From Actinotalea sp. (GTDB taxonomy: Bacteria; Actinomycetota; Actinomycetes; Actinomycetales; Cellulomonadaceae): a stretch of 9,566 nt of DNA. The stretch lies in the NCBI GenBank assembly GCA_014360395.1, contig JACIXM010000245.1, forward strand, positions 1 through 9,566, read 5' to 3'. Below the pieces are notes generated by a model. That model saw nothing but the letters and a program-made list of their open reading frames with translations, had not been told where the DNA came from and did no database searches. Positions 6,485 to 9,566 of the stretch are shown here, one piece after another. Numbering within the stretch: the stretch's first letter is position 1; each line of letters begins with the position of its first letter. The position numbers and the translations under genes are program-made.

Positions 6485-6663
6485 GGGCCGGCCGGCGGAC
6501 ACACCTCAGTGGGGGCGCAGCCACGCTCCTATCAAGTCACGCCGGTCGGCCCTGACCTCGGCGAAGCGGCACAACGCGTGAAGACCAGCTCCAACGGAGC
6601 GGCACGGACGCTAGGAGCCAGCCTCGCCAAGGTCAGGATCCCAACCACCGCAACCCTCGCGGT
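6485..6663 (-). ncRNA. IS110 bridge RNA (target and donor guide loops visible)
   Basis: The non-coding region folds as IS110 bridge RNAs do. A 5' hairpin (ACCGC/GCGGT, 6647-6663) leads to a target-binding loop closed by a 14-bp stem (6624-6637 with 6551-6564, one G-U pair) and holding an inner hairpin (6588-6600). On the 5' side of that hairpin, 6606-6615 equals 10/10 the chromosome left of the IS; on the 3' side, 6572-6580 is complementary 8/9 to the chromosome right of it (5379-5387). The donor-binding loop is closed by a 13-bp stem with one mismatch (6540-6552 with 6485-6497) and has its own inner hairpin (6509-6524). Its 5' guide (6525-6532) equals the element's right end 8/8, and its 3' guide (6506-6511) is complementary to the left end (6677-6682) 6/6. 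The exact RNA ends are estimates. Confidence 0.8.
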
Positions 6664-6686
6664 ATCAGCACCCTGACACTGACGGG

Positions 6687-6692
6687 ACGCTA
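6687..6692 (-). promoter_or_regulatory. Probable original comEA -10 box, now cut off by the IS
   Basis: TAGCGT on the minus strand fits TANNNT. If the IS is removed between 6685 and 5386, this hexamer lies 7 nt before the comEA GTG, the layout of a leaderless promoter and very like that of the HTH regulator gene. Today it points into the IS left end and could feed the bridge RNA and transposase. No good -35 is seen. The box lies within the bridge-RNA target match. Confidence 0.45.
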
Positions 6693-6697
6693 GGCGC

Positions 6698-6759
6698 GTC
6701 CGCACCTCCCGACGACGCTGCGCCGCCGCCCCTGGGGACGACGGCGCAGCGGTGCGGAC
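6698..6759 (-). terminator. Nested stem-loop terminator downstream of leuS
   Basis: Two nested perfect stems: an inner 10-bp pair CGCTGCGCCG / CGGCGCAGCG (6716-6725, 6742-6751) and an outer 8-bp pair GTCCGCAC / GTGCGGAC (6698-6705, 6752-6759), with CCCC-T-GGGG at the tip. It starts 15 bp after the leuS stop. There is no U-tract, common for high-GC actinobacterial terminators. It would separate leuS transcription from the comEA unit. Confidence 0.6.
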
Positions 6760-6774
6760 CTGGGGACGAGCCGG

Positions 6775-9566
6775 TCAGACGGGGACGACGTTGACCAGGC
6801 GCGGCGCCCGGACGACCACCGTGCGGACCTCCCGCCCGGCGAGCGCGCGCTGGGCGCCGGCCGTCGCGAGGGCCCGCTCCCGCAGCTCGTCCTCGCTGAT
6901 GTCGGCCGGCACCTCGATCCGGTCCCGGACCTTGCCCTGCACCTGCACGACGCAGGTCACCGTCTCCTCGACCAGGTACGCCGGGTCCGCCTCGGGGAAC
7001 GGCTCGCGGGCGAGGCTGCCGGGGTGCCCGAGCCGGGACCACAGCTCTTCGGCGATGTGCGGGGCGATGGGCGCGACCATGAGGACGAGCGCCTCCGCGA
7101 CCTGGCGGGGCACCGGGCTCAGCGAGGTCAGGTGGTTGTTGAGCACGATGAGGCGGGCGATCGCGGTGTTGAACCGCATGCCCTCCATCTCCGTGCGGAC
7201 GTCCGCGATCGTGCGGTGCAGGACGCGGCGCGTCTGCTCGTCCGGCTCGACGTCGGCCACCACGGGCTGCCCCGTCGTCTCGTCGACCACGTTGCGCCAC
7301 AGGCGCTGCAGGAACCGCTGGGAGCCGACGACGGCGCGCGTCTCCCACGGCCGCGACAGGTCCAGGGGGCCCATCGACATCTCGTAGACGCGGAACGTGT
7401 CCGCGCCGTACGCCTCGTACATCTCGTCGGGCGTGACGACGTTCTTGAGGGACTTGCCCATCTTCCCGTACTCGCGCTGGACCTCCTGGCCCTGCCAGGT
7501 CCACCGGCTGCTGCCGTCCGCGGCCGTCTCCTCCTCGACCTCGGCCGCCGGGACGTACTGGCCGCGGTCGTCCACGAAGGCGTAGGCCTGGATGTAGCCC
7601 TGGTTGAACAGCCGGTGGAACGGCTCGCGGCTCGAGACGTGGCCCAGGTCGTACAGGACCTTGTGCCAGAAGCGGGCGTACAGCAGGTGCAGCACCGCGT
7701 GCTCCACCCCGCCGACGTAGAGGTCGACCCCGCCGGCCGCGCCGACGGTGCCGTTGTGCCCCGGCCCCATCCAGTACTGCTCGAGGCCCGGGTCGACGAC
7801 GACGTCGCGGCGGCCGGGGTCCAGGTAGTTCAGGTAGTACCAGCACGAGCCGGCCCAGTTGGGCATCGTGTTGGTGTCCCGCCGGTACCGCTTCGGCCCG
7901 TCGCCCAGGTCCAGGGTGACGGTGGCCCACTCCTCATTGCGCCCCAGGGGCGGCTCCGGGGTCGACTGGGCGTCGTGCGGGTCGTAGGTCCGCGGGGAGT
8001 AGTCCGGCACCTCGGGCAGGTCGACCGGCAGCTGGTCGACGGGCAGCGCGACGGGCAGGTCGTGCTCGTCGTACACGACGGGGAACGGCTCGCCCCAGTA
8101 CCGCTGCCGGCTGAACAGCCAGTCGCGCAGCCGGTAGGTGACCGTGCCCTGCCCGTACCCGCGCTCCTGGAGCCAGTCGACGATGCGCCGCGTGGCGGCC
8201 GTCACGTCCAGGCCGTCGAGCGAGACGTCCTCGCCGCTGGAGTTCACCACGACGCCGTCGCCGGTCCAGGCACCCTCATGGCCCTCCGGCGGCTGGACCG
8301 TGTGCACCACGGGCAGCTCGTAGGCGCGGGCGAACGCGTGGTCGCGCTCGTCGCCGCCGGGCACCGCCATGATCGCGCCGGTGCCGTACCCCATGAGCAC
8401 GTAGTCGGCGGTGAACACGGGGATGAGCTCGTGGTTGACCGGGTTGATCGCGAGGTGCCCGGTGAACACGCCGGTCTTGCGCCCGGCGTCGGCCTGGCGC
8501 TCCACGGCGGACTTCGCGGCGGCCTCGGCCCGGTAGGCCGCCACCGCGGCCGCCGGGTGGTCGTGCCCTCCGGTCCAGACCCCGTGGGTGCCGTCGGGCC
8601 ACTCCTGCGGCACCTCGTCCAGGAGCGGGTGCTCCGGCGCCACGACCATGAACGTCGCTCCGAAGAGCGTGTCGGGACGCGTGGTGAAGACCTCCACGGC
8701 GGCGCCGCCGATGACGTCGAACGTCACCCGGGCACCCTCGGAGCGCCCGATCCAGTTGCGCTGCATCGCACGGACCTTCTCGGGCCAGTCGATGAGGTCC
8801 AGGTCCTCCGCCAGCCGGTCGGCGTAGGCGGTGATCCGCATGTTCCACTGCCGCAGGTTGCGCTTGAACACCGGGAAGTTCCCGCGCTCGGAGCGCCCGT
8901 CGACCGTGACCTCCTCGTTGGCCAGCACGGTGCCCAGGCCCGGGCACCAGTTGACCGGGGTCTGCGAGACGTAGGCCAGGCGCTGGGCGTCCACGACACG
9001 CCGGCGCTCGACGGCGTCCAGGTCGGCCCACGACCGGCCCGCCCACTCCTCGGGCAGCTCCCGACCGGCCTCGTACGCCTGCACCAGCTCCGCCACCGGG
9101 CGCGCGCGGCCCCGGCCGCCGTCGGGCCGGACGGCCTCCTCGTCGTACCAGGAGTCGAAGATCTGCAGGAAGATCCACTGGGTCCAGCGCACGTAGTCGC
9201 TGTCGGTCGTGGCGAAGGTGCGGCGTGGGTCGTGCGCCAGCCCCAGCCGGCGCAGCTGGCGGCGCATGTTGGCGATGTTCGCCTCGGTCGTCACGCGCGG
9301 GTGCTGGCCGGTCTGCACGGCGTACTGCTCGGCGGGCAGGCCGAACGCGTCGTAGCCCAGGGCGTGCAGGACGTTGTCCCCGCACATCCGGCGGTGGCGC
9401 CCGACGACGTCCGTGGCGATGTACCCCAGCGGGTGCCCCACGTGCAGCCCCGCCCCGGAGGGGTACGGGAACATGTCCATGATGAAGAACGCGGACCCGC
9501 CCGGGGCCGGCTCCCCCGCGCCGGCGGAGAGCGCGCCGTCCGGGTTGGGCGTGTGGAAGGTGCCCT
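6775..9566 (-). CDS. leuS: Leucyl-tRNA synthetase (5' end outside window)
   Basis: Charges tRNA-Leu with leucine in the cytoplasm; class I, with an editing domain that hydrolyses mischarged tRNA. 929 residues are visible and the frame is open to the window edge. The ATG at 9480 is internal: it is preceded in frame by TFHTPNPDG...[16 protein letters not shown], the conserved N-terminal region. Landmarks are the HIGH signature as HVGH (about 9433-9444), the CP1 editing domain with [11 protein letters not shown] (about 8650-8685) and [15 protein letters not shown], which keeps the tRNA-editing aspartate though the usual neighbouring His is Gly, then the catalytic-core stretch [25 protein letters not shown] appears as KMGKS (7450-7464), followed by the anticodon-binding helices and a C-terminal domain ([15 protein letters not shown]). 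The protein looks complete and functional. It lies upstream of comEA, a common actinobacterial arrangement. Confidence 0.97.
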   Translation of the reverse strand, partial: GTFHTPNPDGALSAGAGEPAPGGSAFFIMDMFPYPSGAGLHVGHPLGYIATDVVGRHRRMCGDNVLHALGYDAFGLPAEQYAVQTGQHPRVTTEANIANMRRQLRRLGLAHDPRRTFATTDSDYVRWTQWIFLQIFDSWYDEEAVRPDGGRGRARPVAELVQAYEAGRELPEEWAGRSWADLDAVERRRVVDAQRLAYVSQTPVNWCPGLGTVLANEEVTVDGRSERGNFPVFKRNLRQWNMRITAYADRLAEDLDLIDWPEKVRAMQRNWIGRSEGARVTFDVIGGAAVEVFTTRPDTLFGATFMVVAPEHPLLDEVPQEWPDGTHGVWTGGHDHPAAAVAAYRAEAAAKSAVERQADAGRKTGVFTGHLAINPVNHELIPVFTADYVLMGYGTGAIMAVPGGDERDHAFARAYELPVVHTVQPPEGHEGAWTGDGVVVNSSGEDVSLDGLDVTAATRRIVDWLQERGYGQGTVTYRLRDWLFSRQRYWGEPFPVVYDEHDLPVALPVDQLPVDLPEVPDYSPRTYDPHDAQSTPEPPLGRNEEWATVTLDLGDGPKRYRRDTNTMPNWAGSCWYYLNYLDPGRRDVVVDPGLEQYWMGPGHNGTVGAAGGVDLYVGGVEHAVLHLLYARFWHKVLYDLGHVSSREPFHRLFNQGYIQAYAFVDDRGQYVPAAEVEEETAADGSSRWTWQGQEVQREYGKMGKSLKNVVTPDEMYEAYGADTFRVYEMSMGPLDLSRPWETRAVVGSQRFLQRLWRNVVDETTGQPVVADVEPDEQTRRVLHRTIADVRTEMEGMRFNTAIARLIVLNNHLTSLSPVPRQVAEALVLMVAPIAPHIAEELWSRLGHPGSLAREPFPEADPAYLVEETVTCVVQVQGKVRDRIEVPADISEDELRERALATAGAQRALAGREVRTVVVRAPRLVNVVPV

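Larger units (their letters stand above)
5387..6684 (-). mobile_element. IS110-family insertion sequence (about 1.3 kb), complete
   Basis: An IS110-group element with a long 5' non-coding end (6452-6684) holding a bridge-RNA region, one recombinase gene, and a very short 3' end (the stop codon is 9 bp from the terminus). No terminal inverted repeats or classical target duplication are seen, as expected. The ends are inferred from guide matches: upstream chromosome CCTAGCGTCC (6685-6694) recurs in the RNA at 6606-6615, and the element terminus ATAGGAGC (5387-5394) recurs at 6525-6532. The ends could be off by 1-2 bp because of the core dinucleotide. TTGACA (5394-5399), overlapping the transposase stop, could be the -35 of the promoter formed when the ends join in a circle; on joining, a CAGGGT would lie 16 bp downstream. 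The recombinase is intact, so the element may be active. Confidence 0.85.

Noticed and set aside
6452..6502. Longer transposase start at 6502
   Set aside because: The family N-terminus begins at the residues before GIDVHK, the ATG at 6451 has a good AGGAG, and the extension overlaps a bridge-RNA stem.
5387..6532. 8-bp direct repeat GCTCCTAT (5387-5394, 6525-6532) as a target-site duplication
   Set aside because: It would place the IS end only about 80 bp before the transposase and outside the target loop; it is better explained as donor guide and donor end.
9478..9480. ATG at 9480 as the leuS start
   Set aside because: Conserved synthetase residues continue in frame upstream to the window edge, so the gene is cut by the window.

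Overview
The window is very GC-rich actinobacterial chromosome. The codon use, the many GTG starts and the gene order leuS - comEA - comEC - holA suggest a Cellulomonas-like member of the Micrococcales; that placement is inference, not a database result. Every gene I can support lies on the minus strand, so transcription runs from the right edge to the left.

Right to left: (1) leuS, leucyl-tRNA synthetase, nearly complete, its first few dozen codons lying beyond the window (6775-9566). (2) A large nested dyad that probably ends leuS transcription (6698-6759). (3) A complete IS110-family insertion sequence of about 1.3 kb (5387-6684). It has an intact DEDD recombinase and, in its 5' non-coding part, a region that folds like a bridge RNA. 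Four short guides in that region can be matched to the element's own ends and to the flanking chromosome, which fixes the ends to within a base or two. (4) The DNA-uptake genes comEA and comEC, overlapping by 4 bp, followed closely by holA (DNA polymerase III delta). The IS sits 5 bp upstream of the comEA start codon. It separates comEA from what looks like its own leaderless -10 box, and supplies a Shine-Dalgarno sequence from its terminus.

(5) Left of holA is a two-gene unit with no counterpart I recognise: a 43-residue secreted peptide (1650-1781, with its own promoter and a strong ribosome binding site), then a 443-residue XRE/HTH regulator with a long TPR-like helical C-terminus (124-1455). 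This layout resembles peptide-pheromone/receptor pairs of the RRNPP type, which are known mainly from Firmicutes. The regulator gene appears to be leaderless, with GGGTGAA repeats centred near -41 and -61, where an activator would bind. A strong stem-loop at 55-78 closes the unit.

The two observations most worth following are the peptide/regulator pair and the bridge RNA whose guides can be read directly from the DNA.
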